A stretch of 64,000 nt of DNA from Polyangiaceae bacterium (GTDB lineage Bacteria > Myxococcota_A > Polyangia > Polyangiales > Polyangiaceae). Made by a program: the position numbers and the translations under genes. Of this stretch, positions 7,997 to 16,754 are shown piece after piece. The notes beneath the pieces are model-generated. The model had not been told where the DNA came from. It did no database searches and saw only the letters and a list, made by a program, of their open reading frames with translations. The DNA is taken from the NCBI GenBank assembly GCA_022842465.1, contig JALHPN010000004.1:51990-115989 (forward strand). The letters run 5' to 3'. The stretch's first letter is position 1; the number at the start of each line of letters is the position of its first letter.

Positions 7997-10149
7997 ACCT
8001 CGGAAGCGCGCGCGCGGCCGACCGGCTCGTGGTCGAGGGCAGATGCCTCGGCGCGATCTTTATGTCCTACACGTTCGATCCGCTCTTCTTCGAGGAGACG
8101 ATCCTCCGCTCCGTCCTCCGACTCCAGAGCGATCCCGTCGAACAGCAAGCCCGCTTTCTCGATGAGGCGCGCGCTGCGCTCATCGAGACCCCCGTAGCCT
8201 GCATCGTGGATGCGTCGATGCGGATGCCCGGCAAGCGCATGCCGTACGACCTGCTCGAGGTGACCACACGGACGTTTCATCCGAAGGTGGCCCTCCTCCT
8301 CTTCGACACCTTCGCGCGCGTGCACGTCGGGTCCGGGAATCTCACGCGCGGCGGATACGGCGACAACTCCGAGCTCTTCGTCACGACGGATCTGGCGTAC
8401 GACGATGGCGCGTCGGCGGGCCTGCTTCGCGAGCTGGACGCGTTCTTCGAGAGGGTCTCCGGGCTCGCGCGCACGCGGGGCACGCAGCTCGATCTCGTCC
8501 GAGCTGAGCTCGGCCGGCGAATCGTGAGCACACCTTCTTCGGGCGCCGCTAGCCTTGCCCTTCTTCACACCGAAGCCGACACGCCGATCCTCGAGCAGCT
8601 CCTCCGACTCGTCCCCGAAGACGCCAGGATCACACGCGTCGGCGTCCTCGCCCCGTTCTTCGAAAAGGACGACCTCTCGACCGGTGCGGAGATGCGTTCC
8701 GTCCTCGGTCGGCTCGCGACGAGTCGAAAGTCCAAGGACCTGGTGCTCGACATCGGAGTCTCCTGGGACGATGCCGCCGCGGTCGCGAAGCCCGAAGGAG
8801 CGGCGCCGAGCTTCGACGCTGCTGTCGGTGCACTCTGGGCGCGCGTCGAACACGCGGATGACGAGGAGCAGATCGTCCACTACACGCTCGATGGCCTCTC
8901 GGCGCAGCAGCTTCGTGTTCGAGACGCGCGTAGGGTACCCCGGCGCATGCCGCGCGACTTGCTCGAGCAGATGCTCGCGGACGGCAAGACGTGGTCGACA
9001 CCACGACCGCGTGTCTTCGCGCCGGCGGCGCTGATCGACGCCGTCGCCGACCTCGCCGATCTCCGGCCGTGGCTCTACCCGACATGGACGCTCGACGACG
9101 GGAGGCGGATTCATCGTCCACTCCACGCGAAGCTCCTGCTCGTCAGCTACGTGCGACGAGGTAGGGCACAGACGCTCGCGCTCGTCGGATCTCCTAACGC
9201 GTCGAAGCACGCCCTCCTCCAGACCCACGCGGATGGCGCGAACGTGGAGCTCGCTCTCGCCATCCTTCTCGATGGCGAGGTGTGCCTCCCCGACGTGGCG
9301 ACGCCACTCGTGGCGTGCGACGCCGGCGCCATCGACTGGGCGGAGCGGAGCTTTCCAGACCTGCCGCCCAACCTCGCGATGTGCATCGAGAGCGCGACGT
9401 ACGATCCGAAGGCGGCGTCCCTCACGATCGCCTGGGCCGCGCCTTCACCGTACCCGCTTGGTACATGGTCGCTCCGGTACAACGGGGAGCTACTCGGATC
9501 GGGCACGGGCCTCCCGGATGCGCCCACGGTCGTGCAGCCCTTCAACCTGGCTGCGTCGACGAGTGAGATCGAGCTGTTGACCGCGTCGGGCAGTTTCTTC
9601 GTCCCCATCTTCGTGACGGATCTCGTCGCGCTCCCGTCGAATCCGACCGGCCCGTCGCTGAGCCTCGCTGAGCTGCTCATGCTTCTTTCTCGGCGGATCA
9701 CGATTGAACGCCTCGAGACCGTGCGGGCAGCTTCACGGACGAGCGGCGATGCCAGCGCGCTAGACGAGCTCTTCGGGGAAGGGTTCGCGCCCACGGACGT
9801 CTTCAAGGCGTGGTGGGCATCGGCGCGGGACCTCGCAGAGCCTGGACGCTCGCTGCCGTCCTTCCGCCGCCTCCTCGAGGGCCCGACTGGCCTTGCCGGC
9901 GCCTGGAGCGCGCTACGGGACGCTGCGGAAAGGGGAGACGAGGTGCGTCGAGAGGAGGGCTGGTTCTACGGAGCCGAGCTCCTTCGCACGCTCGAGCGAC
10001 TCGAGCTCCCCGAAGACGCGAGCACCGTAGAGAAGCACGCGTGCGTGGACGTATTCACCGCAAGGCTCCGGGAAGCGCTCTCCGACCTCGCACCTGCCGG
10101 AGCCACCTGGGTGAAACGCGTGGCGAACTTCTACGGGGTGGCGAAGTGA
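7993..10149 (+). CDS. Phospholipase D-family protein with two HKD half-sites (probable nuclease)
   Basis: A 718-aa protein with two PLD half-motifs. The first is FHPKVALL near residue 95, with GSGNLTRGGYGDNSEL after it. The second is PLHAKLLL near residue 377, followed by LVGSPNASKHALL and NVELAL. Two H-x-K sites with downstream GSxN segments can form one complete active site in a monomer, as in PLD-superfamily nucleases of the type found in defence loci (DISARM DrmC and Mokosh also use PLD nucleases). About 300 residues of unknown function follow. There is no signal peptide, so it acts in the cytoplasm and DNA or RNA is a more likely substrate than lipid. The ATG overlaps the preceding stop; an internal ATG (MSYTFDPLFF, 23 codons in) is a possible alternative start. 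Confidence 0.75.
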   Translation: MNLGSARAADRLVVEGRCLGAIFMSYTFDPLFFEETILRSVLRLQSDPVEQQARFLDEARAALIETPVACIVDASMRMPGKRMPYDLLEVTTRTFHPKVALLLFDTFARVHVGSGNLTRGGYGDNSELFVTTDLAYDDGASAGLLRELDAFFERVSGLARTRGTQLDLVRAELGRRIVSTPSSGAASLALLHTEADTPILEQLLRLVPEDARITRVGVLAPFFEKDDLSTGAEMRSVLGRLATSRKSKDLVLDIGVSWDDAAAVAKPEGAAPSFDAAVGALWARVEHADDEEQIVHYTLDGLSAQQLRVRDARRVPRRMPRDLLEQMLADGKTWSTPRPRVFAPAALIDAVADLADLRPWLYPTWTLDDGRRIHRPLHAKLLLVSYVRRGRAQTLALVGSPNASKHALLQTHADGANVELALAILLDGEVCLPDVATPLVACDAGAIDWAERSFPDLPPNLAMCIESATYDPKAASLTIAWAAPSPYPLGTWSLRYNGELLGSGTGLPDAPTVVQPFNLAASTSEIELLTASGSFFVPIFVTDLVALPSNPTGPSLSLAELLMLLSRRITIERLETVRAASRTSGDASALDELFGEGFAPTDVFKAWWASARDLAEPGRSLPSFRRLLEGPTGLAGAWSALRDAAERGDEVRREEGWFYGAELLRTLERLELPEDASTVEKHACVDVFTARLREALSDLAPAGATWVKRVANFYGVAK

Positions 10150-13118
10150 CGGTCCCGACGCTCGAGGAGCTTCGAACGTTCCTCCACCTGGGCGCCCGTG
10201 GAGAGAAGGACGGCGTTCCGACCGGCGACGTGGAGCGGCAGGAGCAGACGGTTCTCCGCGCGCTGGAGGTGCTCGAGGACCGCCCCGGTGTGGTCCTCGC
10301 GGACGAGGTCGGCATGGGCAAGACCTTCGAGGCGCTCGGGGTCCTGGCTGCTTTTCGCCACGCAAATGCGAAGGCGCGCGTGGTCATCCTTACGCCGGGA
10401 CCGGACCTGAACCGGAAGTGGCTGAGCGAGCTGCGACGGTTCGGTGAGGGAGACGCGTGCGTCTACGACTTCAGCGGAACGTACGGTGGTGGCAAGAGCA
10501 TCCGCGATCTCGTGGAGGTGCTCGAGCGGCACTCCGTCGCGGTCGCCCCGATCACGGCTTTCGACGCCGTGCGCGGGCTCAGCGATCGCTCCTACCTCCT
10601 GAGCCTCTTCTTCGACTGGAAGGGGATGCACGGCAACGCCGCGAACGGCGCCATCGATCGCCTCGCGAGAGCAGGGCGCAGAATCAGCCGAGTCGACGTC
10701 CGCACCGAGCAGTTCCTCGACACGTTCTCTTTCGGACGGATCGAGCGACACTTGGACTCGGCCTTCCGGGGCGGGCGGGCGCACGCCAAGGACGCGCTCG
10801 ATCGCCTTTACAACGAGATGGGTCAGGGACTCTTCGACCACCCCGAGCTCGTGAAGCGAGGGCTCGAGGTGGCGAAGTTCCGGCTCGTGCGCGCGCTCCT
10901 ACCGGACATCGATCTGCTCATCGTCGACGAGGCTCACAAGCTAAAGAATGCGGACGGTGTGCGCGTTCAGGGCGTGCTGACGGCGTTTCGGCGGAAGTTC
11001 GCCAAGGCGCTGTTCTTGACGGCCACGCCATTCCAGCTCGACGTGGGCGAGCTTCGTCAGGTCTTCCGCCTCTTCGAGCACGCGAAGACGGCCCCCCCGA
11101 GCCTGGCCGAGGAGGCCGAGTGCCTGATCGCCGACGTGCGCGACTACCAACTCGCGTGCGATGGCCTGATGGATGCTTGGTCGATGCTCGACGCCGCAGG
11201 GGCGGCCGAGTTCCGGCGTCACTACGAGGCGCACCCCGATCTCTCGAAACCGCTCGAAGACCCGGAGTTGGAGGCTGTCGCGAAGCGCATTCGAGAGGTG
11301 CGGCGGCGAAAGGACGAGCGCATCGAGCCCGCGTTTCGGACGTGGATGATCCGGAGCCTCCGCGAGGAAAAGCGCGTCTACCGAAAGCACGATAAGCGCG
11401 AGATCGTGCCGCGCGGGGCCTCGGCGATCCCGTTCTTGCTGTACGAACGTCTGATCGCGGAGCTCTTTCGCTCGGGTGACGGGACGCACAAGGCCGCCGT
11501 CGAAATCAATCTGGTCTCGTCGTACGGCGCCGCGCGTGAAGGGGCGCTCCTGGCAGATCACACGCGGACGCTCGGGCCGGAGGCACAGGCCTATCGCGAC
11601 GTTCTCCGAGACGTCCTTTCCGCGCCCGACGTTTCGGGGGACGCCGCGGACGAAACGACGGAGCGGCATCCGAAGCTCGAGTGGGTGCTGGAGGATGCGC
11701 TCGACGCGGCGGAGCGCGGAGAGAAGACGCTTGTTTTCTGTGCACGCACGGCGACGATCCGTGAGCTCGGAGCCGAGGCCACCCGGCGCTGGAGGACGCG
11801 CCTCCTCCGCCGCTGGCAGCGTGGCCTTCCCGACGCAACGCTCGCCGATGTCTTCGGAGAGTCGGACGACGACGAGCGGAGCCGAGGTCGTCATGCCCTG
11901 CTCCGCGGTCGCTTCCGCGCGCAGTACATCTTGTACCTCGGCCTGCGCGAGCGTTACCTCCGAACGCTGGTGCCCGCGGCCGCCTTCGCGGAGGACAACC
12001 TTGCTGCACTCGTCGTCCGAGCGAACGAGCTCCTGCGCGGAGTCCAAACCACCAAGGCCTCGGCCGATCGTATCGATTTCCGCATCCTAAAGCGGTGCGT
12101 CGAGCGCGCTGCCGTCGAGGCATGGCGCGAGGCGTCCGAACCGCGGCAGTTGCCGTCCCTCCAGGCGGCCGCGGTCGCCAACATGCTCGACGAACGCTTC
12201 ATCGCATTCGGTCTCGATCTAGAGCCCGACCACCGCGAGGGCGACGAAGCGGGGACTCATGTTCCGACCTGGTCGATTGGCGATGAAGCTGCGAGGCTCG
12301 TCATCGGTGAGGGCGGCGGGCTCTGGGCTCACCTGACCGCGGAGCTCCGACCGCTCGATCTCGTCACCCGCGTCGCCGTGGTCGAGGAAGTCGCTCACTT
12401 TCTGCTCTATCCGGACGTTCCCTTCCTCGCCGACCTCGCATTCGCGGCGAAGGAGGCGGGGCTCTCGGTCGAGTCGTTCGAGTCGCGGGAGATGCTCACG
12501 TTCCTCGACGACTACTGGACGACACCGGCGGGTCACGAGTGGGTCGGCCGGATCTCCGTCTTCCTGCGTTACCTCGCCCGGCGCGCCCCAAGCGAGCAGC
12601 AAGCGCTCCTGAGCGGTCCCCTCAGCACGCCGCGCCTGGTGCGGCACACGCTGGACGGCGAGAGCCGCGAGCGTCTGCGCGAGGCTTTCAACACGCCGCT
12701 CTACCCCATGATCCTCGTCGCCAACGAGGTCATGCAGGAGGGCCTCGACCTGCACCGCTCTTGCTCGCGTATCGTGCACCACGACCTGGCGTGGAACCCC
12801 GCGGTGCTCGAGCAGCGCGTCGGCCGCATCGATCGCCTCGGGTCTCTGACCGCCCTGCGTCGAAAGGACTCGCCGGCGGCAACCCTCGACGTCGCGTACC
12901 CGCTCATCCATCGAACGATCGACGTGCGCCTCCACCGCACGGTGAAGGCTCGCGAGAAGTGGTTGGAATTCCTGCTCGGCGCGACGCCCAAGTTCGAGGA
13001 GTACTCGTTCGACGAGGAGCCTCCCGAGCCGCTCCCCGATGCGCTCGCGGCGTCACTGGCGATCGACCTGCGTCCACGGCTCGGGGTCGTGGGCGCGATG
13101 CCAAAGGACAAGCCATGA
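10146..13118 (+). CDS. SNF2/RapA-like DEAH-box ATPase of a defence operon
   Basis: The GTG at 10146 overlaps the PLD-gene stop (GTGA), giving 990 aa. The N-terminal ATPase half has Walker A DEVGMGKT (~residue 57), motif Ia VVILTPG, motif II DEAHKLKN and motif III LTATPFQ. A long insertion follows, then a helicase-C half ending in EGLDLHR...HHDLAWNPAVLEQRVGRIDRLGS, the signature of RapA/HepA-like SNF2 enzymes. The same C-terminal block is seen in DISARM DrmD and other defence helicases. It probably translocates on double-stranded DNA and may deliver it to the adjacent PLD protein (inference from coupling). The stop overlaps a 35-codon ORF; the next large gene begins about 100 bp on. Confidence 0.8.
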   Translation: MTVPTLEELRTFLHLGARGEKDGVPTGDVERQEQTVLRALEVLEDRPGVVLADEVGMGKTFEALGVLAAFRHANAKARVVILTPGPDLNRKWLSELRRFGEGDACVYDFSGTYGGGKSIRDLVEVLERHSVAVAPITAFDAVRGLSDRSYLLSLFFDWKGMHGNAANGAIDRLARAGRRISRVDVRTEQFLDTFSFGRIERHLDSAFRGGRAHAKDALDRLYNEMGQGLFDHPELVKRGLEVAKFRLVRALLPDIDLLIVDEAHKLKNADGVRVQGVLTAFRRKFAKALFLTATPFQLDVGELRQVFRLFEHAKTAPPSLAEEAECLIADVRDYQLACDGLMDAWSMLDAAGAAEFRRHYEAHPDLSKPLEDPELEAVAKRIREVRRRKDERIEPAFRTWMIRSLREEKRVYRKHDKREIVPRGASAIPFLLYERLIAELFRSGDGTHKAAVEINLVSSYGAAREGALLADHTRTLGPEAQAYRDVLRDVLSAPDVSGDAADETTERHPKLEWVLEDALDAAERGEKTLVFCARTATIRELGAEATRRWRTRLLRRWQRGLPDATLADVFGESDDDERSRGRHALLRGRFRAQYILYLGLRERYLRTLVPAAAFAEDNLAALVVRANELLRGVQTTKASADRIDFRILKRCVERAAVEAWREASEPRQLPSLQAAAVANMLDERFIAFGLDLEPDHREGDEAGTHVPTWSIGDEAARLVIGEGGGLWAHLTAELRPLDLVTRVAVVEEVAHFLLYPDVPFLADLAFAAKEAGLSVESFESREMLTFLDDYWTTPAGHEWVGRISVFLRYLARRAPSEQQALLSGPLSTPRLVRHTLDGESRERLREAFNTPLYPMILVANEVMQEGLDLHRSCSRIVHHDLAWNPAVLEQRVGRIDRLGSLTALRRKDSPAATLDVAYPLIHRTIDVRLHRTVKAREKWLEFLLGATPKFEEYSFDEEPPEPLPDALAASLAIDLRPRLGVVGAMPKDKP

Positions 13119-13222
13119 CCCACGGTCCCGAAGGGCTCAACGCCTCGTCGCCGGCTCAGGCCCGCGGCCTCGCCTCACGCCACGCGGGTACGAACTCATT
13201 GCGGAGGGGTTCGTTTGATTGA
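13115..13222 (+). CDS. Possible 35-aa coupled ORF bridging the helicase and the next gene
   Basis: The ATG at 13115 overlaps the helicase stop (ATGA), and the ORF ends at 13222, just beyond the TTG start of the following gene. It would encode 35 residues with no recognisable fold. It may simply carry ribosomes across the otherwise 96-bp gap, or be chance. The overlap style matches the rest of the operon, which is the only support. Confidence 0.25.
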   Translation: MTHGPEGLNASSPAQARGLASRHAGTNSLRRGSFD

Positions 13223-14807
13223 TGCGGCTGCACGAGGAGTGTCGGCGAATCCCGTGGAGCCCGGGCCCCTCGACTTTCTCAGCCTGCTCGACGAGGACTA
13301 TCGAGACGCTGTGGTCCATCTCGCGTGGGCCGTGGATCGCAAGACGAAGGACCGCGTGCTCCTGACCGCCTCGGTGGAGCTGCTGCCCACGGAGGTCCCC
13401 ATTCCCATGCCGCTCGGAGAGCGGCATACGAGGATCAGCTCGCGATTCTTCGCGTACACGCGTGAGGTCACCGTATCCGCTCGTCGCGCGTTCGAGTGGT
13501 TCGTCGCGGCTGGACGGGGAAGGGCCTTGAGGCCCGTCGACGATCGTTCCTTCCCGGACGACTCGGTTCTCGACGCCCCACGGTTTCTTCTGATGCCTCT
13601 CGATCGGGAGCCTGCAGGGCGGGCGCTCCTGACGTCGACGTGGAAGATTCCCTTCTCGCCGGACTGGCAACCGTCCCCGCGCGTTAGCCACCTGATCCCC
13701 GAGTCGAGCCCGTTCGCTAGCTGGACCCAGGAAGAGCGCGACGCGGCTCTCTCATGGATGAACGACGAGCTTCACGCGGACCTTCGAACGTTCAAGGAGT
13801 ATGTCGGAGCAGTTCACCTCGTGGCTCCCAACCCGCTTTTTCGCGAGGTCTTCGTCCGCCATAAGCAAGACCCGGACGGACGCTCAAAGCTTGTCGTCGT
13901 GTTGACACCGCGGGCAGGTCGTTCGCTGTCGGGCCTCACTCTCGTCGTGGAGGAGGAGCGGGCCGTCGGCATCGGAGTTCTCGCCTGCGTCCCGATCGAA
14001 AGCGAGGTCGTTGAAGTTCCGCTCCCTCACTTCCCCGGGATGATTCGCGAGCGCATCGTGGATGGGGGCCGTGGACTCCTGTACGACGGTCCCTTCGGCA
14101 TGTTCGGTGTCGGCTTCAACCTCAGCGTGCAGCTGGCCTCGTCGGTTCGTCGGATCGACCCTGGTGGAGGTAGCGCTGCCTATGAGGTGCCGCTTGTCGG
14201 CGGTTTCAAGACGGGAGGCCGAGTCGGTGGGACGCCTGACAAGGGCTTCGCCGAGAGGAGGCTGGCGCACGCAAAGATCGAGCGCCGGCGCAGGGAGCGC
14301 GGCGTGTCGGAGCAGAGCTGGTTCCGTGAAGCAGCGCCCAATGCCGTCAAGGCGCTTCGCGCCCTTCTTGGGAAGGCGAAGGGAGAGGTCTTCGTCTGCG
14401 ACCCGTACTTTGAGGAAGGAGACCTTCTGAAGGTCATCCTCGCGATCGAAGATCCGCAGACGAGGGTACGAATCCTTGCAAGCGCGCGACACTTGAAGGT
14501 GGCCGCCGGAGGGGTGGGCGACAAGCTCGAAGCCGCACTCGACGAGGCGCGTGCCGCACCTCCGGCTAGCCCCATCGAGATCCGCGTCATGCGCGGAAAG
14601 GCCCCTCCCGTTCATGATCGATTCCTCTGCGTGGGCGACGCCATGTGGATGCTGGGCGCATCACTGAATCACTTCGGAGATCGCGGCACGCTCATGGTGC
14701 TGGTACCGGATCCGGATCCCGTCCGCGCCGATCTCGACGAGATCTGGCGAGAGTCACCGTCTCTGTCAACATGGCTCACTGAGCGTCGAGCGCTGCCCCG
14801 AAAATGA
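13215..14807 (+). CDS. 530-aa protein with C-terminal PLD-like domain (VPA1262 family-like)
   Basis: Translation probably starts at the TTG at 13215, with GGAGGGG at 13203-13209. The N-terminal ~350 residues are unassigned. From about residue 385 (EVFVCDPYFEEGDLL) there is an alternating strand/helix domain ending in VHDRFLCVGD and MWMLGASLNHFGDRGTL. This H-D-R-F motif with the G-S-x-N-like loop is the variant half-site of PLD-like proteins of the VPA1262 type found in defence islands; the family name is from memory and needs a profile search. The stop overlaps the next ATG (ATGA at 14804). Only one HKD-like half-site is visible, so activity would need a dimer or might be lost. Confidence 0.6.
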   Translation: MIDAAARGVSANPVEPGPLDFLSLLDEDYRDAVVHLAWAVDRKTKDRVLLTASVELLPTEVPIPMPLGERHTRISSRFFAYTREVTVSARRAFEWFVAAGRGRALRPVDDRSFPDDSVLDAPRFLLMPLDREPAGRALLTSTWKIPFSPDWQPSPRVSHLIPESSPFASWTQEERDAALSWMNDELHADLRTFKEYVGAVHLVAPNPLFREVFVRHKQDPDGRSKLVVVLTPRAGRSLSGLTLVVEEERAVGIGVLACVPIESEVVEVPLPHFPGMIRERIVDGGRGLLYDGPFGMFGVGFNLSVQLASSVRRIDPGGGSAAYEVPLVGGFKTGGRVGGTPDKGFAERRLAHAKIERRRRERGVSEQSWFREAAPNAVKALRALLGKAKGEVFVCDPYFEEGDLLKVILAIEDPQTRVRILASARHLKVAAGGVGDKLEAALDEARAAPPASPIEIRVMRGKAPPVHDRFLCVGDAMWMLGASLNHFGDRGTLMVLVPDPDPVRADLDEIWRESPSLSTWLTERRALPRK

Positions 14808-16690
14808 GAGATCCGCGCTTTCGAGACCAGGCGCGGTGGGAGGAGGAGAAGGCCGAGGCGCACGAGCGCGCGTCGATGGGTCTCGACGCACTCGCTGACC
14901 GTGAGTCGACGGTCGTGGCGGTCGCAGCTCTCCTGCAGCTGAGTGATCCGGACTGGATTCCGTTCGCGTCAGCTACGCTCCCAGCCCTACCGAAGGTCAT
15001 CATCGAGGATCTGGAACGCTTCCTTGTCGGCCAGATTGAGCTGCGGCCGGCTTCATGGCTGGTCAACGGGATGGCCCTCGCCCGCCTGGCAATCGGAGGC
15101 CCACCTTCGAGCGCGCGCCTGCTCGAAGCCGCGAAGGGCCTCGAGCGTTCGCCGCAATGGGTCTACGACGTGTTCTACGAAGCGTGCGTCAGCGAGGTGC
15201 GAGCGCTGGATGCTGACCGGCAGGAAGCATGGCTGCAAGAGCTCGAGCGTCCCGTCATCGTCGTCGACACGCCGCCCGGCCCCGCTGCGGGACGGGTGAC
15301 GGTTCGCCGCACGCCTCGCGAGTGGAAGCTCGAAGACGTGTTCGACCTCTGGGACGGCGGATCCATGCCCATCGAGGTCATCGATTCGCACGCCCCCACC
15401 GTGCTGCTGTGTGCCCTCGACTTCGATCGTTGGTTTCGTGCGATTGACCGGTGGGACGATGGGCGTCTCGTCGGAGGGGCGCTGTTTGGCGGTCACCTGC
15501 TTCACGATCGGCGTGCACTACTTCGCACTCTGCAGCTTGCTGCCGACGTGTTCGACCCGGAGGGTCGATGGACGGGGCGGTCTGCAGCGGTCGTCGTCGC
15601 GAACTACGTGTTGCGGCACGCGGAGATGGTTCACGAGGCGATTCGTCAAGCGGGAGATCGTTTCAAGGCCGACGAGGAGACCACGAACGCGCTGCGGGAG
15701 TTTCACGAGGTGGAGTTGCCCCTCTACTTCGCCGAGGCTTGGTCCGTGCTGCTCACGCGCCGTGACGGCCTCGCGATCGCGGCGGCACTCCACGCGGACC
15801 TTTGTAGGGTCGGGCTGGGTCTTGTAGGCGATGGCACGATGCGAGCCATCGCGCGGGACGGCCTCACGGCGCAACTCATCGCACACGGCGTTCGCACGGC
15901 CGACCTTCGTGACCTTTGGCTTGGGCGACGTCGACTCCGCGCGGAGGCGAGACTTAGCACTCATGCTGCGCACGCATCGGGGGTGAACGTTCTGGTTTCC
16001 GTCGTGGAGGTCGTCGAGGCCGGCGGCGCTAACGACGACAACCTCCTCGACCTCTTCGTGGACCGGATTCGCGAGCCAGATCCGGCGTGGGCGATGCTTG
16101 CCCGCGGCGGGTCGCTGAACACCGTCCTCGACCGGCTCCTGAAGCTGGTTGGCGCGACCCCGAAGGCGATGTTCGCGTTCGGCTTGCTGTACGAGCACCT
16201 TGAGCCCGTTCGTCGTCGGAGTGAGCGCGTGCTCGCGCACGCACTGAAGGATGGCAATCTGTCCAGCGTCCTCTGCCTCGTGATTCTTCTTGGCATGGTC
16301 GACGAGCCGACCGCTCCAATCGAACACCGTCGCGTGGCCCTGGAGCGCATCCTGGTCTGGACTACGCGGCTCTTGCTCACGCAGGCGCCACACTTCCAGC
16401 CGACCCTCAGCGTCGAGCGGGTCTTCGCGTTCGCCGTCCGCCTCTCAGCGCGCTTATCGTCGTCGGGTCTGGATGCGGCTCTTAGCATTGCTGTCGCCGA
16501 CGCTGGCTTGGCTGCTTCGGTCTGCGCCGGCCTTGCGCGAGAGCTTCCTCGCGAACACGTCGCCGACCTGCTGCGCCCGCTGAGCACGAGCCTCGACTCC
16601 ATCTTGGAACGCGCGCGCAGGCGGGCGGGTGTGACGGAGAACGCGGCCGACTCGGAATCGGCGAAGGAGCTCGAGCTCGCCTTTCCATGA
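14804..16690 (+). CDS. Unknown 628-aa helical protein, partner of the VPA1262-like gene
   Basis: The ATG at 14804 overlaps the preceding stop. The product is a soluble, mostly helical 628-aa protein with no recognised catalytic motif; parts of it look like a HEAT/ARM-type helical repeat scaffold (a guess from composition). It is the last gene of the rightward operon and is followed after 64 bp by the end of a convergent gene. Strict coupling to the PLD-like protein before it suggests the two act as a pair, with this one as a scaffold, sensor or inhibitor. Confidence 0.65.
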   Translation: MRDPRFRDQARWEEEKAEAHERASMGLDALADRESTVVAVAALLQLSDPDWIPFASATLPALPKVIIEDLERFLVGQIELRPASWLVNGMALARLAIGGPPSSARLLEAAKGLERSPQWVYDVFYEACVSEVRALDADRQEAWLQELERPVIVVDTPPGPAAGRVTVRRTPREWKLEDVFDLWDGGSMPIEVIDSHAPTVLLCALDFDRWFRAIDRWDDGRLVGGALFGGHLLHDRRALLRTLQLAADVFDPEGRWTGRSAAVVVANYVLRHAEMVHEAIRQAGDRFKADEETTNALREFHEVELPLYFAEAWSVLLTRRDGLAIAAALHADLCRVGLGLVGDGTMRAIARDGLTAQLIAHGVRTADLRDLWLGRRRLRAEARLSTHAAHASGVNVLVSVVEVVEAGGANDDNLLDLFVDRIREPDPAWAMLARGGSLNTVLDRLLKLVGATPKAMFAFGLLYEHLEPVRRRSERVLAHALKDGNLSSVLCLVILLGMVDEPTAPIEHRRVALERILVWTTRLLLTQAPHFQPTLSVERVFAFAVRLSARLSSSGLDAALSIAVADAGLAASVCAGLARELPREHVADLLRPLSTSLDSILERARRRAGVTENAADSESAKELELAFP

Positions 16691-16754
16691 AGTCGCCGCC
16701 GTCTCTTCGTCGCGAAATGAACGCCGACACGGTTGCGAGAGGCGTGCGCGAACC

